DNA of 9,489 nt from Candidatus Hydrogenedentota bacterium (GTDB taxonomy: Bacteria; Hydrogenedentota; Hydrogenedentia; Hydrogenedentales; SLHB01). The notes under the pieces are model-generated. The model was not told the origin of the DNA and made no database searches. It worked only from the letters and a program-made list of their open reading frames with translations. This document shows positions 1 to 7,175 of this stretch, one piece after another. The stretch lies in NCBI GenBank assembly GCA_007136375.1, contig SLHB01000074.1, positions 1 to 9,489 of the forward strand, given 5' to 3'. Position numbers and translations under genes: made by a program. The stretch's first letter is position 1. Each line of letters opens with the position of its first letter.

Positions 1-90
1 AAGATGCTCGCGGAGATCGCGGCGACGGACGAGGCCCGCTTCAACGAGATCGTCGATTTCGTGAAGGCGAACATGGAGCCGGCGTCATAG
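1..90 (+). CDS. rplT: Probable ribosomal protein L20, C-terminal fragment
   Basis: This is the last 29 codons of a gene that starts before the window; the stop TAG is at 88-90. The peptide begins KMLAEIAATDEARF and ends in a short helix with VDFVKANM. It matches the pattern I know for the L20 C-terminus: 'RKxLADIA', then a short acidic stretch, then F-x-x-[IL]-V-[DE] and a final basic helix. L20 is a 50S subunit protein that binds 23S rRNA early in assembly. The gene ends one base before the hisA start codon, so the two are probably co-transcribed. The fragment is short, so the family call rests on pattern memory. A different helical C-terminus cannot be excluded. Confidence 0.7.
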   Translation, partial: KMLAEIAATDEARFNEIVDFVKANMEPAS

Positions 91-91
91 C

Positions 92-820
92 ATGCGGATC
101 GTTCCGGCGGTGGACATCCGGGGCGGGCTCTGCGTAAACCTGCTCCAGGGAGACTACGGCCAGGAGACCGTATTCTCCGACGACCCCGTGGCCCAGGCCG
201 TGACATGGCATGAGCTCGGGGGCGCGCTTGTGCATATTGTCGACCTGGACGGCGCCAAGGCGGGCCATCTTTGCGCGGGCGACGCCTTGCGCGCGATCCA
301 CGAGGCTGGCGTGCCCTTTGAAGTGGGCGGCGGCATTCGCGACATGGCCGCGGTGGAGGCGGTGTTCGCTACCGGGGCCGACCGCGTGATTCTGGGCACG
401 GCCGCCCATGCGGATCCCGCCTTGCTACGGGAAGCGGCCACGGCCTTCCCTGGGCGCATCGCCGTCGGCATCGATGCGAAGGATGGCCGCGTCGCCTTGC
501 GCGGCTGGGTGGACGTGACCGATACGGACGCCGTGTCATTCGCCCGGCAAGTGGAAGAGGCGGGCGCGGCCCGCATCATCTATACGGACATCTTGCGCGA
601 CGGCATGATGCAGGGCCCGAATATCGAGGCGACGCGGGCCGTTGCGGAAGCGGTGGGGATACCCGTTACGGCTTCCGGCGGCATGTCGTCTCTTGCCGAT
701 GTGCGCGCGGTGGCGGCCTTGGCCCCCGCCGGCGTGGACGAGGTCATCGTCGGGCGCGCGCTGTACCTCGGCGCGTTCACCCTGCCCGAGGCCATCGGCG
801 TCGCCGTGGCGGCGGCATGA
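92..820 (+). CDS. hisA: ProFAR isomerase HisA (phosphoribosylformimino-5-aminoimidazole carboxamide ribotide isomerase)
   Basis: HisA catalyses the Amadori rearrangement of ProFAR to PRFAR, the fourth step of histidine synthesis, in the cytoplasm. The protein has 242 residues, normal for this single-domain beta/alpha barrel. The N-terminus IVPAVDI supplies the catalytic Asp8. The second catalytic acid is Asp128 in VGIDAKDGR. Phosphate-binding segments are seen at GGGIRD (79-84), ASGGMSS (194-200) and IVGRALY (219-225). TDILRDG (165-171) is also characteristic. One oddity is Asn16 in CVNLLQGDYG, where the E. coli and Thermotoga enzymes have Arg. The ATG lies one base after the upstream stop. 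A GGAG at 75-78 is rather far away, and translational coupling is plausible. The stop overlaps the tyrA start by four bases. hisF and hisH are not in the window. Confidence 0.97.
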   Translation: MRIVPAVDIRGGLCVNLLQGDYGQETVFSDDPVAQAVTWHELGGALVHIVDLDGAKAGHLCAGDALRAIHEAGVPFEVGGGIRDMAAVEAVFATGADRVILGTAAHADPALLREAATAFPGRIAVGIDAKDGRVALRGWVDVTDTDAVSFARQVEEAGAARIIYTDILRDGMMQGPNIEATRAVAEAVGIPVTASGGMSSLADVRAVAALAPAGVDEVIVGRALYLGAFTLPEAIGVAVAAA

Positions 821-1716
821 CAGCCCGCCGCTTCGACACCGCCGTTATCATCGGGCCGGGCCTGCTCGGCGCCTCCTTGGGTCTCGCCCTGAAGGAACGG
901 GGTCTTGCGCGCCTGGTGCGCGGCGTGGGCCACCGCCAGGCCACGGTCGACGGCGCGTTGCGCGTTGGCGCGATTGACGAGGGCGGCCTTGACCCCGCCG
1001 CGGCCTGCGAGGACGCCGACTTGGTCGTCATTTGCACCCCCGCCGCCTTGGTTGCGCCGATGATCGACGCCGTCGCGCCCGTCTGCCAAGAGGGCGCCGT
1101 CATTACCGACGTGGCGAGCACAAAGAGCGCCATCTGCGCCCACGCCGCCGTGCGGTGGCCCGAGGCGCGGCCGTTCGTGGGCAGCCATCCCATGGCGGGC
1201 TCGGAGAAGTGGGGGCCGGAGCACGCATCCGCCTCTCTCTACGAAGGCCGCGTGACGGTTGTGGAAGCCGATCCGCAGGGAGCGGCCCCCGGGGTCCAAG
1301 AGGCCGTGGAGAATCTTTGGAAGGCCGTGGGCTCCGAGGTGGCCCGGATGGACCCGGCGCGCCATGACGCGGTGGTGGCGAGGACCAGTCATGTTCCGCA
1401 CATTGCCGCCGCCGCCCTTGCGGAAATCGCCGACGCCGCCGGTCCCGAGGCGCGCTTACTCACCGGACAGGGCTTCCGCGACACCACCCGCATCGCCGCC
1501 GGACGGGCGAGTATCTGGCGGGACATCTGTCTCACGAATCAGGGCCCGGTGACCGAGGCCCTGGACGACATGGCCGCGCGGATCGCGGAGGTGCGTCACG
1601 CCGTCGCGTCTGGAGACGGAGACGCCTTGGCCCTGTTCTTTGATTCGGCCCGGGAGGCCAGGCTTTCGCTGGAGCCTCCCGCCGCGGAGCCGGGCCAGGC
1701 TGCCGGCCAGCCGTGA
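817..1716 (+). CDS. tyrA: Prephenate dehydrogenase (TyrA, NAD(P)-dependent)
   Basis: Prephenate dehydrogenase oxidatively decarboxylates prephenate to 4-hydroxyphenylpyruvate, the committed step to tyrosine. The protein has 299 residues. The Rossmann fold starts with VIIGPGLLGASL (10-21), the dinucleotide-binding glycine loop. TDVASTKS (97-104) and SHPMAGSE (123-130) follow, the latter containing the catalytic His124. The C-terminal helical dimerisation domain contains SHVPH (191-195), GFRDTTRIA (219-227) and a W-x-x-I-x-x-x-N element (234-241). No chorismate mutase or ACT regulatory domain is attached, so this is a monofunctional form. An arogenate-specific or cyclohexadienyl variant cannot be separated by eye. 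The ATG overlaps the hisA stop (ATGA) with no convincing ribosome-binding site, which suggests translational coupling. The end overlaps the tmk start as GTGA. Confidence 0.95.
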   Translation: MTARRFDTAVIIGPGLLGASLGLALKERGLARLVRGVGHRQATVDGALRVGAIDEGGLDPAAACEDADLVVICTPAALVAPMIDAVAPVCQEGAVITDVASTKSAICAHAAVRWPEARPFVGSHPMAGSEKWGPEHASASLYEGRVTVVEADPQGAAPGVQEAVENLWKAVGSEVARMDPARHDAVVARTSHVPHIAAAALAEIADAAGPEARLLTGQGFRDTTRIAAGRASIWRDICLTNQGPVTEALDDMAARIAEVRHAVASGDGDALALFFDSAREARLSLEPPAAEPGQAAGQP

Positions 1717-2378
1717 GCGGCCTCTTCATCTCTCTTGAGGGCGTCGAAGGGTGCGGCAAGTCGACGCAGGCCGAGCTCCTGGCCCAGTGGCTGGAGGAGC
1801 GGGGCCACGCCGTGGAGCGGGCCCGCGAGCCAGGCGGAACGCCCGTGGGCGAGGCGATCCGCAACATCCTCCTCGATCCCGAGAACAGCGCCATGGTCCC
1901 GAGGGCCGAGCTGTTGCTCTACGAAGCCGCCCGGGCCCAGCATGTGGCCGAGCGCATCCGCCCCGCCCTAGAACGGGGCGCCATTGTGGTGTGCGACCGT
2001 TTCACCGACTCAACCACGGCGTACCAAGGGGCCGGCCGCGGCCTGGGCCGCGAGGTGATTGAAGAGCTCCACGCAGTCGCGGCGGAAGGCCTGAAACCCG
2101 ATCTGACCGTATTGATCGACCTGCCCGTCGCGGAAGGGTTGGCGCGGGCCGCGCGGGTGAAGGCGCGGGACCGCATCGAACACGAGGCCGCCGCTTTCCA
2201 CGAACGGGTGCGCCAGGCCTTTCTGGAGGGGGCGGCCCGCGAGCCCGCGCGCGTCAAGATCGTGGATGGGTTCGCGCCGTTGGAGCAGGTGCGGGACGCC
2301 ATCCGCGCGCAAGTGGGCCCCTTTCTCGCGTCCCGGGAGTTATTGAGCAACACGGATGGGATGACGCCGCCGGCATGA
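1713..2378 (+). CDS. tmk: Thymidylate kinase (dTMP kinase)
   Basis: Tmk phosphorylates dTMP to dTDP with ATP, an essential step for dTTP supply in the cytoplasm. The protein has 221 residues, slightly longer than the usual 205-215 because of a non-conserved tail after about residue 207. The P-loop is GVEGCGKST (10-18). REPGGTP (38-44) is the substrate-binding loop. CDRF (94-97) is the DRY/DRF signature, followed by TTAYQGAGRG (101-110) for thymine recognition. The lid region is around RVKARDRIE (148-156). The start is GTG, overlapping the tyrA stop as GTGA. It puts the protein start directly before the first beta strand (LFISLEG), as in the family. No clear ribosome-binding site is seen, consistent with coupling. 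The stop overlaps the holB start. Confidence 0.96.
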   Translation: MSGLFISLEGVEGCGKSTQAELLAQWLEERGHAVERAREPGGTPVGEAIRNILLDPENSAMVPRAELLLYEAARAQHVAERIRPALERGAIVVCDRFTDSTTAYQGAGRGLGREVIEELHAVAAEGLKPDLTVLIDLPVAEGLARAARVKARDRIEHEAAAFHERVRQAFLEGAAREPARVKIVDGFAPLEQVRDAIRAQVGPFLASRELLSNTDGMTPPA

Positions 2379-3460
2379 GCTTTAGCGCAATCCGCGATCA
2401 GGAAACGCCCATCCGCTTGCTGCGGACCATCCTCCGGCGGAGGCGCGTGCCCAATGGCCTGATGTTCCACGGACCCGACGGCGTCGGGAAGCGGCTTACG
2501 GCCTTCGCCATGACCCAGGCGCTGTATTGCGAGGCCCCAGACGGCGACGGCTGCGGCGAATGCCTGGCGTGCCGGAAGACCGCCCACGGCAACCATCCCG
2601 ACGCCCTCGTCATAGAGCCGCGAAAACGCGCGCGCATCATTGACGTTGAGGCGATAGAGTTGATCAACGAGACCGCCGCGCTGCGCCCCATCGAGGGAAG
2701 TCGCCGTGTGTTCATTCTTGTGGACGCCGACAGGATGAACCCGCCCGCGCAGAACCACTTTCTGAAGACCTTGGAAGAACCCCCCGGCGCGTCTTTGTTC
2801 CTTTTGGTGACGTCGTTTCCCCGGGTTCTGCTGCCCACCATTCGGTCGCGGTGCCAAATGGTCCGATTCAACAACCTTCGCGCCGACACCGTGGCGTCTC
2901 TGTTGCAGGAGCAACTGACGATCGACGCCGCCGCGGCGGCCGCCGTCGCGCGCTTGTCGCAAGGGGAGATGTCCCGGGCGTTGGACCTCGCCCAGAGCGG
3001 CCGGCGGGAGGCGGTGCTTGACGTCATACGGCGGCTTGAGGAGGGCGCGGACCCGCCGGCGGTGGCGGAGGAGTTCGCCAAGCGCCTCGAGGCCGATCGC
3101 GAACGCATGGAGAAGGCTCTCAAGGCCGAGGCCAAGGAAGAAGCCGGCGATCTGAGCCCGGAGGCGCGCAAGGAGGAAGAAGAGCGCATTAAGGCCGTCA
3201 TTGACGCGATGAGCCGCCGTGATATACTCGAGTACTTATACATTATGGAAACGTGGTACCGTGACGTGATGGTCTTGGAGGCGACGGGGGACGCCAGCAG
3301 GGTGCTTCATCAAGACCAGCTTGACCGCGTGGGGGAAGCGGCCAGAGACAACGCCGCCGGCAAGATTCAAGCCATTGAAGAGGCCCGTTGGCTGCTGGAG
3401 CGGTTCATTAACGAGCAACGGATCTTCCGTCAGCTCTTCTTCGGTTTGGCCGGTCAATAG
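2375..3460 (+). CDS. holB: DNA polymerase III, delta' subunit (clamp loader)
   Basis: Delta' is a rigid arm of the clamp-loader complex that places the sliding clamp on DNA. The protein has 361 residues. The AAA+ module contains a Walker A-like GPDGVGKR (33-40). A four-cysteine zinc module follows at Cys52, Cys60, Cys63 and Cys66. A Walker B-like FILVDADRM lies at 113-121, then NHFLKTLEEPP (127-137). The SRC motif (158-160) supplies the trans-acting arginine finger typical of delta' and gamma/tau. A strongly charged helical stretch (about 230-275, rich in E, K, A and R) separates the lid region from the C-terminal collar domain. Placement directly after tmk and before ricT agrees with delta' rather than gamma/tau (dnaX), and the absence of a long tau-like extension supports this. 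The ATG overlaps the tmk stop as ATGA. Confidence 0.92.
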   Translation: MSFSAIRDQETPIRLLRTILRRRRVPNGLMFHGPDGVGKRLTAFAMTQALYCEAPDGDGCGECLACRKTAHGNHPDALVIEPRKRARIIDVEAIELINETAALRPIEGSRRVFILVDADRMNPPAQNHFLKTLEEPPGASLFLLVTSFPRVLLPTIRSRCQMVRFNNLRADTVASLLQEQLTIDAAAAAAVARLSQGEMSRALDLAQSGRREAVLDVIRRLEEGADPPAVAEEFAKRLEADRERMEKALKAEAKEEAGDLSPEARKEEEERIKAVIDAMSRRDILEYLYIMETWYRDVMVLEATGDASRVLHQDQLDRVGEAARDNAAGKIQAIEEARWLLERFINEQRIFRQLFFGLAGQ

Positions 3461-3493
3461 CCCCGCGCCGCGCGAACAGCGCCGGCGCGTTTC

Positions 3494-3497
3494 GGAG
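3494..3497 (+). promoter_or_regulatory. Ribosome-binding site of ricT
   Basis: GGAG lies 8 bases before the ATG at 3506. This is the best-spaced Shine-Dalgarno in the operon. It falls in the 45-base gap after holB, where no stop-start overlap is available for coupling. It supports the chosen ricT start. Confidence 0.6.
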
Positions 3498-3505
3498 AGC
3501 GCCGT

Positions 3506-4537
3506 ATGGAACAAGTAAAGGTGCGCTTGAGGAAGCCCACGAGGGTGTTCACCTTCCTCTGCGAGGGAGTGGACCTCAAGCGGGACGAGCGCTGCATAGT
3601 AAAGAGCGAGCGCGGCCTGGAGTTGGGCACCTGCGTGCTCCCACCGGAGCCGTGCCCGCCCGAGATGGAAGAGCGTTTCGAATACACCGTGCTCCGCAAG
3701 GCCACGGTGACCGACGAAAGCGACTTCCTCCAGATTCTCAATCTGGAGAAACAGGCCTGGGACACGTGTCTCAAGCGCATCGAAGAGCGTAAGCTCGCGA
3801 TGAAGCTTGTCGACGTGGAGTATACCTTCGACCGTCACAAAGTCGTCTTCTATTTCACCGCCGAAGACCGGGTGGACTTTCGAGAATTGGTCCGGGATTT
3901 AGCGAAAGATTTGAAGGCCCGCATCGAATTGCGCCACATTCAGGTGCGGGACGAGGCCAAGATCGTGGGCGGCCTGGGCATGTGCGGCCGCGAGCTGTGC
4001 TGCTCGACCTGGCTCACCGAGTTCAAGCCGATTTCCATGAAGATGGCGAAGCGCCAGAACCTGTCGCTGAATCCATCCAAGATCAGCGGTCAATGCGGCC
4101 GCCTTCTGTGTTGCCTCGCCTACGAAAACGAACTCTACAAGAACAAGAAGTCCATTGTGATGGCGGAGCGCGAGGAGGCGTTGGCGGAGGAAGCCGCCGC
4201 CGCGCCGGACGAGCCCGCTGAAGAAGGCCCCCTCACGTGGGAGGAGCTTGTCCCCGGCGAGGAAGTCTATTCGGCGTACGCCGGTGGACGCCCGCCGTCC
4301 ATTGAGGAATTGGAGGACCCAAGCGATCCCAGCGCTTCCGTGGTCATCGAGTACGACCCCGACGCCGACGGAGACGCGCCGTCCGAGGATGACGGCGCGG
4401 GCGCCCAGGACGACGCGAGCGCTGAGGACGGCACGGCCGGCAAGGATGGGGAGCGGAAACCTGGCGGAGCCAGGCGTCCCCGGGGCCGCCGGCGCCCCAA
4501 GGGCAAGGGCCGGGGCGGCCAAGGCCGGAAGAAGTGA
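3506..4537 (+). CDS. ricT: PSP1-domain protein of the RicT/YaaT family with a charged C-terminal tail
   Basis: In Bacillus, RicT (YaaT) forms a complex with RicA and RicF that carries [4Fe-4S] clusters and acts with RNase Y in mRNA maturation. That biology is known for the family and only inferred here. Residues 1 to about 215 form the PSP1 region. It includes the double cysteine signature MCGRELCCS (159-167) and CGRLLCCLAYENE (197-209). The six clustered cysteines (160, 165, 166, 197, 202, 203) are the likely cluster ligands. The protein has 343 residues against about 275 for the Bacillus protein. The extra length is an acidic, low-complexity linker (about 225-315, rich in E, D, A and P). 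It ends in a basic Gly/Arg/Lys tail (about 317-343) with the look of an RNA-binding extension. The position next to holB and tatD matches the Bacillus order. Confidence 0.92.
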   Translation: MEQVKVRLRKPTRVFTFLCEGVDLKRDERCIVKSERGLELGTCVLPPEPCPPEMEERFEYTVLRKATVTDESDFLQILNLEKQAWDTCLKRIEERKLAMKLVDVEYTFDRHKVVFYFTAEDRVDFRELVRDLAKDLKARIELRHIQVRDEAKIVGGLGMCGRELCCSTWLTEFKPISMKMAKRQNLSLNPSKISGQCGRLLCCLAYENELYKNKKSIVMAEREEALAEEAAAAPDEPAEEGPLTWEELVPGEEVYSAYAGGRPPSIEELEDPSDPSASVVIEYDPDADGDAPSEDDGAGAQDDASAEDGTAGKDGERKPGGARRPRGRRRPKGKGRGGQGRKK

Positions 4538-4544
4538 CGCGGCC

Positions 4545-4549
4545 GGAGG
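4545..4549 (+). promoter_or_regulatory. Ribosome-binding site of tatD, deciding its start
   Basis: GGAGG lies 11 bases before the ATG at 4561. An upstream in-frame GTG at 4534 overlaps the ricT stop (GTGA) and would add nine residues. The ATG is preferred because it gives the usual family N-terminus (MKLVDTHCHL) and has this site ahead of it. Confidence 0.55.
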
Positions 4550-4560
4550 CCCCGTTTCCC

Positions 4561-5349
4561 ATGAAACTTGTCGACACCCACTGCCATTTGCAGGCCGAAG
4601 CCTTCGACGCGGACCGGGCCGAGGTGCTTGAGCGAAGCCTGGAAACGCTGGCCGGCGCGGTTGTGATCGGCGACACGCTGGAAGCGAGCCGGGCGGGCCT
4701 GGCCCTCGCCGCGTGGCCCGTGCGCGCCGCCGTCGGCGTGCACCCCTATCACGCCGCCGCCGTTACGCCTGACGCCCTCGGGGAGTTGCGCGCCATGGCG
4801 GCAGAGCCGGGCGTGGCGGCCCTCGGCGAGATCGGCCTCGACTACTACAAGTACAACGACACGCCCAGGGAGGTTCAACAGACCGCCTTTCACGCCCAAT
4901 TGGCGCTGGCGGCGGAGCTCGGCCTGCCCGTTGTTATACACAACCGCGAAGCCAGCGACGATGTGGCGGCCATCATTGAGGAGCACGCGGATGCTCTGGC
5001 AGGCGGCGTCATGCACTGCTTCGCCGGTCCGCCCGCCTTCGCCGAGCGATGCCTCTCCTGGGGGTTTCACATTTCCTTTACGGGCAACGTGACGTTCCCA
5101 AAGGCGCAAGGCGTCCGCGACGCGGCCGCCGTGGTTCCCTTGGACCGGCTCATGGTGGAGACGGATTGCCCCTACCTCGCGCCGCAGCGGGTCCGCGGCC
5201 GGCGTTGCGAGCCCGGCCATGTAAGGTACACGGCCGAAGCGCTCGCGGAGGTCAAGGGTGTTTCCTTCGAAACCTTGGCGGCGGAGACCACGCGCAACGC
5301 GGCCCGCTTCTTTGGCGCGCCATGGAACGGCGCGGCGCCGGGGGCATGA
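4561..5349 (+). CDS. tatD: TatD-family metal-dependent DNase/hydrolase
   Basis: TatD enzymes are cytoplasmic metal-dependent nucleases of the amidohydrolase superfamily. The E. coli protein has 3'-5' exonuclease activity linked to DNA repair. From ATG 4561 the protein has 262 residues, the usual family length. All metal ligands are visible: His7 and His9 in DTHCHL, Glu90 in GEIGLDYY, His127 in VIHNRE, His152 in MHCFAG and Asp202 in ETDCPYL. The sequence after ETDCPYLAPQ is typical of the YcfH/YabD branch, although the familiar RGKRNEP appears as RGRRCEP. Neighbours tmk, holB and ricT repeat the arrangement around yabD in Bacillus. An alternative start at GTG 4534, coupled to the ricT stop, is possible. 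The exact substrate cannot be told from sequence. Confidence 0.94.
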   Translation: MKLVDTHCHLQAEAFDADRAEVLERSLETLAGAVVIGDTLEASRAGLALAAWPVRAAVGVHPYHAAAVTPDALGELRAMAAEPGVAALGEIGLDYYKYNDTPREVQQTAFHAQLALAAELGLPVVIHNREASDDVAAIIEEHADALAGGVMHCFAGPPAFAERCLSWGFHISFTGNVTFPKAQGVRDAAAVVPLDRLMVETDCPYLAPQRVRGRRCEPGHVRYTAEALAEVKGVSFETLAAETTRNAARFFGAPWNGAAPGA

Positions 5350-5387
5350 ACGTGGAGCGCTTGGGGATTTTTCTCACACCCACCTAG

Positions 5388-5395
5388 AAAGGAAA
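5388..5395 (+). promoter_or_regulatory. Probable ribosome-binding site of pabBC
   Basis: AAAGGAAA lies in the 57-base gap between tatD and pabBC. The GGA core ends about 13 bases before the GTG at 5407, a little longer than ideal. No hairpin plus T-run is seen in the gap, so transcription probably continues from tatD. Confidence 0.4.
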
Positions 5396-5406
5396 CTTTC
5401 CCGTCC

Positions 5407-7155
5407 GTGCCGGAGGCCAGTGAATTCGGCCAGGTTCGCTTCGTGTCCCGCCAGGGCGAGCGCTTGTACCAGAACCCCGAGGCCATCGTCACCGCCGCGT
5501 CTCCCGGCGAGGTCGCGCCTGCCCTGGAGTGTCTGCGGACCGCCGTCCAATCGGGCTGGCATGCCGCCGGCTACCTTGCCTACGAGGCCGCGCCCGCCTT
5601 CGAACCCCGTTTGACAACTCATTCCCCCAGCGGCATTCCCCTGCTGTGGTTCGGGCTGTACCGCGCGCCTGCGTGGTTGGATCCCCGGCCAGCGCCCTGC
5701 CGGGGCGCTTTCCATGTGGGAGATTGGGACCCCTTGGTTCCGGAGGCGGAGTACCACGAGGCCATTGCCCGCATTCGCGCGTACATCGCCGCGGGCGACG
5801 CCTACCAGGTCAACTACACCTTTCCACTGCGGGCGCCCTTCGAGGGCAACCCTTTGGATTGGTTCCGCCAGCTCACCGCGGCCCAGGGCGGCGACCATGG
5901 CGCGTACGTCGACGCCGGCCGCTTCCAGGTCCTGTCCGCCTCCCCCGAGTTGTTCTTCGAATTGCGGGACGGAAGCGCCGCCGCCCGGCCCATGAAGGGC
6001 ACGCGGCCTCGCGGCTTGTGGCCCGCCCAGGACAGGGCCATGGCCGGGGCGCTCCGCGAATCTCAGAAGGACCGGGCGGAGAACGTGATGATCGTGGATC
6101 TGCTTCGAAACGACTTGGGGCGCATCGCCGCCACGGGGACCGTGGAGGCGCCCAGCCTCTTCGACGTGGAGCGTTACGAGACTGTGTGGCAGATGACGTC
6201 CACCGTTACGGCCAAGACGGACGGGGACGCGGCGGATCTTCTTGGCGCCCTGTTTCCAAGCGGATCCGTGACGGGCGCGCCCAAGATCCGGGCCATGGAG
6301 ATTATCCGCGAGTTGGAGCCGTATCCCCGGGGCGTGTACTGCGGCACCATCGGCTGGTGGGCGCCGGGTCCGGAGGCCCGTTTCAATGTGGCGATCCGCA
6401 CCGTGACGGTTCATCCCGCGAAGCAGCGCGCCGAATACCACACGGGCGGCGGGATCACCTGGGACTCGCGATCGGAAGCCGAATTTCAGGAATGCCGGGC
6501 GAAGGCCGCGCTTCTTGTGCGAAAACCCGCCGCGTTCCAGCTTTTGGAAAGCCTGCTGTTCGACGGCGCCGCGTTCTGGCTTTTGGACGAACACCTGCGG
6601 CGGTTGGAAGAAAGCGCGGCCTATTTCGGCGTGACTTGCCGTTGGGCGGACCTGCGCGCCGAGCTTACGGACATGGCGGAGCGGCTGCGGGGCAAGGGAC
6701 CCCGCAAGGTGAGGCTGTTGCTGGATCGCGAGGGCGCCTGGACCCTTGAAGACGGGCCCGCGCCGCCGGCGGATCCGATCTCCGTGGGATTGGCGCCCGC
6801 GCCCATCGACCCGGACAATGTGTTCCTCTATCACAAGACCACCGAGCGTTCCGTTTACGAGAAGGCGCTCGCCGCCCGGCCTGATTGCGGCGACGTGTTC
6901 CTGTGGAATTTCAAGGGGGAGTTAACGGAAAGTACGCGGGCGAATCTTGTGCTGGAATTGGATGGGAAACTTGTGACGCCGCCCGTGGTGTGTGGACTGT
7001 TGGCGGGCGTGTACCGGGACGCCTTGCTGCGCGAAGGGACGATCGTGGAAGGGGTTGTTCACAAGGAGGATCTAAGCCGCGCCGGCCGACTGTGGCTCAT
7101 CAATTCCGTCCGCGGTTGGATGGAGGCGCTCCTGCTGGACGCCAAGCCTCTGTGA
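5407..7155 (+). CDS. pabBC: Fused aminodeoxychorismate synthase component I / aminodeoxychorismate lyase (PabB-PabC)
   Basis: This 582-residue fusion performs two steps of p-aminobenzoate synthesis for folate. The PabB part adds the amino group to chorismate, and the PabC part eliminates pyruvate. Residues 1 to about 372 are the chorismate-binding domain. It has SASPELFF (177-184), PMKGTRPRG (195-203) with Lys197 matching the catalytic lysine of E. coli PabB, KDRAENVMIVDLLRNDLG (221-238), GSVTGAPKIRAMEII (286-300) and the TGGGIT loop (346-351). Residues from about 375 are a fold-type IV PLP enzyme. It has HLRRLEESA (396-404), YHKTTER (475-481) with Lys477 as the likely PLP lysine, and ELTESTRANLVLE (505-517). 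The PMKGT motif favours PabB over anthranilate synthase. No glutamine amidotransferase (PabA/TrpG) is in the window, so the glutaminase must be elsewhere. The start is GTG. Confidence 0.95.
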   Translation: MPEASEFGQVRFVSRQGERLYQNPEAIVTAASPGEVAPALECLRTAVQSGWHAAGYLAYEAAPAFEPRLTTHSPSGIPLLWFGLYRAPAWLDPRPAPCRGAFHVGDWDPLVPEAEYHEAIARIRAYIAAGDAYQVNYTFPLRAPFEGNPLDWFRQLTAAQGGDHGAYVDAGRFQVLSASPELFFELRDGSAAARPMKGTRPRGLWPAQDRAMAGALRESQKDRAENVMIVDLLRNDLGRIAATGTVEAPSLFDVERYETVWQMTSTVTAKTDGDAADLLGALFPSGSVTGAPKIRAMEIIRELEPYPRGVYCGTIGWWAPGPEARFNVAIRTVTVHPAKQRAEYHTGGGITWDSRSEAEFQECRAKAALLVRKPAAFQLLESLLFDGAAFWLLDEHLRRLEESAAYFGVTCRWADLRAELTDMAERLRGKGPRKVRLLLDREGAWTLEDGPAPPADPISVGLAPAPIDPDNVFLYHKTTERSVYEKALAARPDCGDVFLWNFKGELTESTRANLVLELDGKLVTPPVVCGLLAGVYRDALLREGTIVEGVVHKEDLSRAGRLWLINSVRGWMEALLLDAKPL

Positions 7156-7175
7156 GCCGGTCAAGAGACAGAAAA

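Noticed and set aside
1919..2962. Minus-strand open frame of 347 codons across tmk and holB
   Set aside because: It spans two well-supported genes on the other strand and shows no recognisable protein features.
4267..5220. Minus-strand open frame of 317 codons across ricT and tatD
   Set aside because: It is antisense to conserved metal-binding and cysteine motifs. The composition is that of a shadow frame.
5316..5375. Hairpin near the end of tatD with a later T-run (possible terminator before pabBC)
   Set aside because: The CGCGCC/GGCGCG stem lies inside the coding region and the T-run is more than 30 bases away, so it does not form an intrinsic terminator.
5346..5387. 13-codon frame starting at the tatD stop (ATGA overlap) and ending before pabBC
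   Set aside because: It could be a leader peptide, but it has no run of a regulatory amino acid and no attenuator-like hairpin follows. Chance occurrence is likelier.
5374..6834. Minus-strand open frame of 486 codons across pabBC
   Set aside because: It mirrors a gene with clear catalytic motifs. Its product is Gly/Arg/His-rich without domains, as expected of antisense frames in high-GC DNA.
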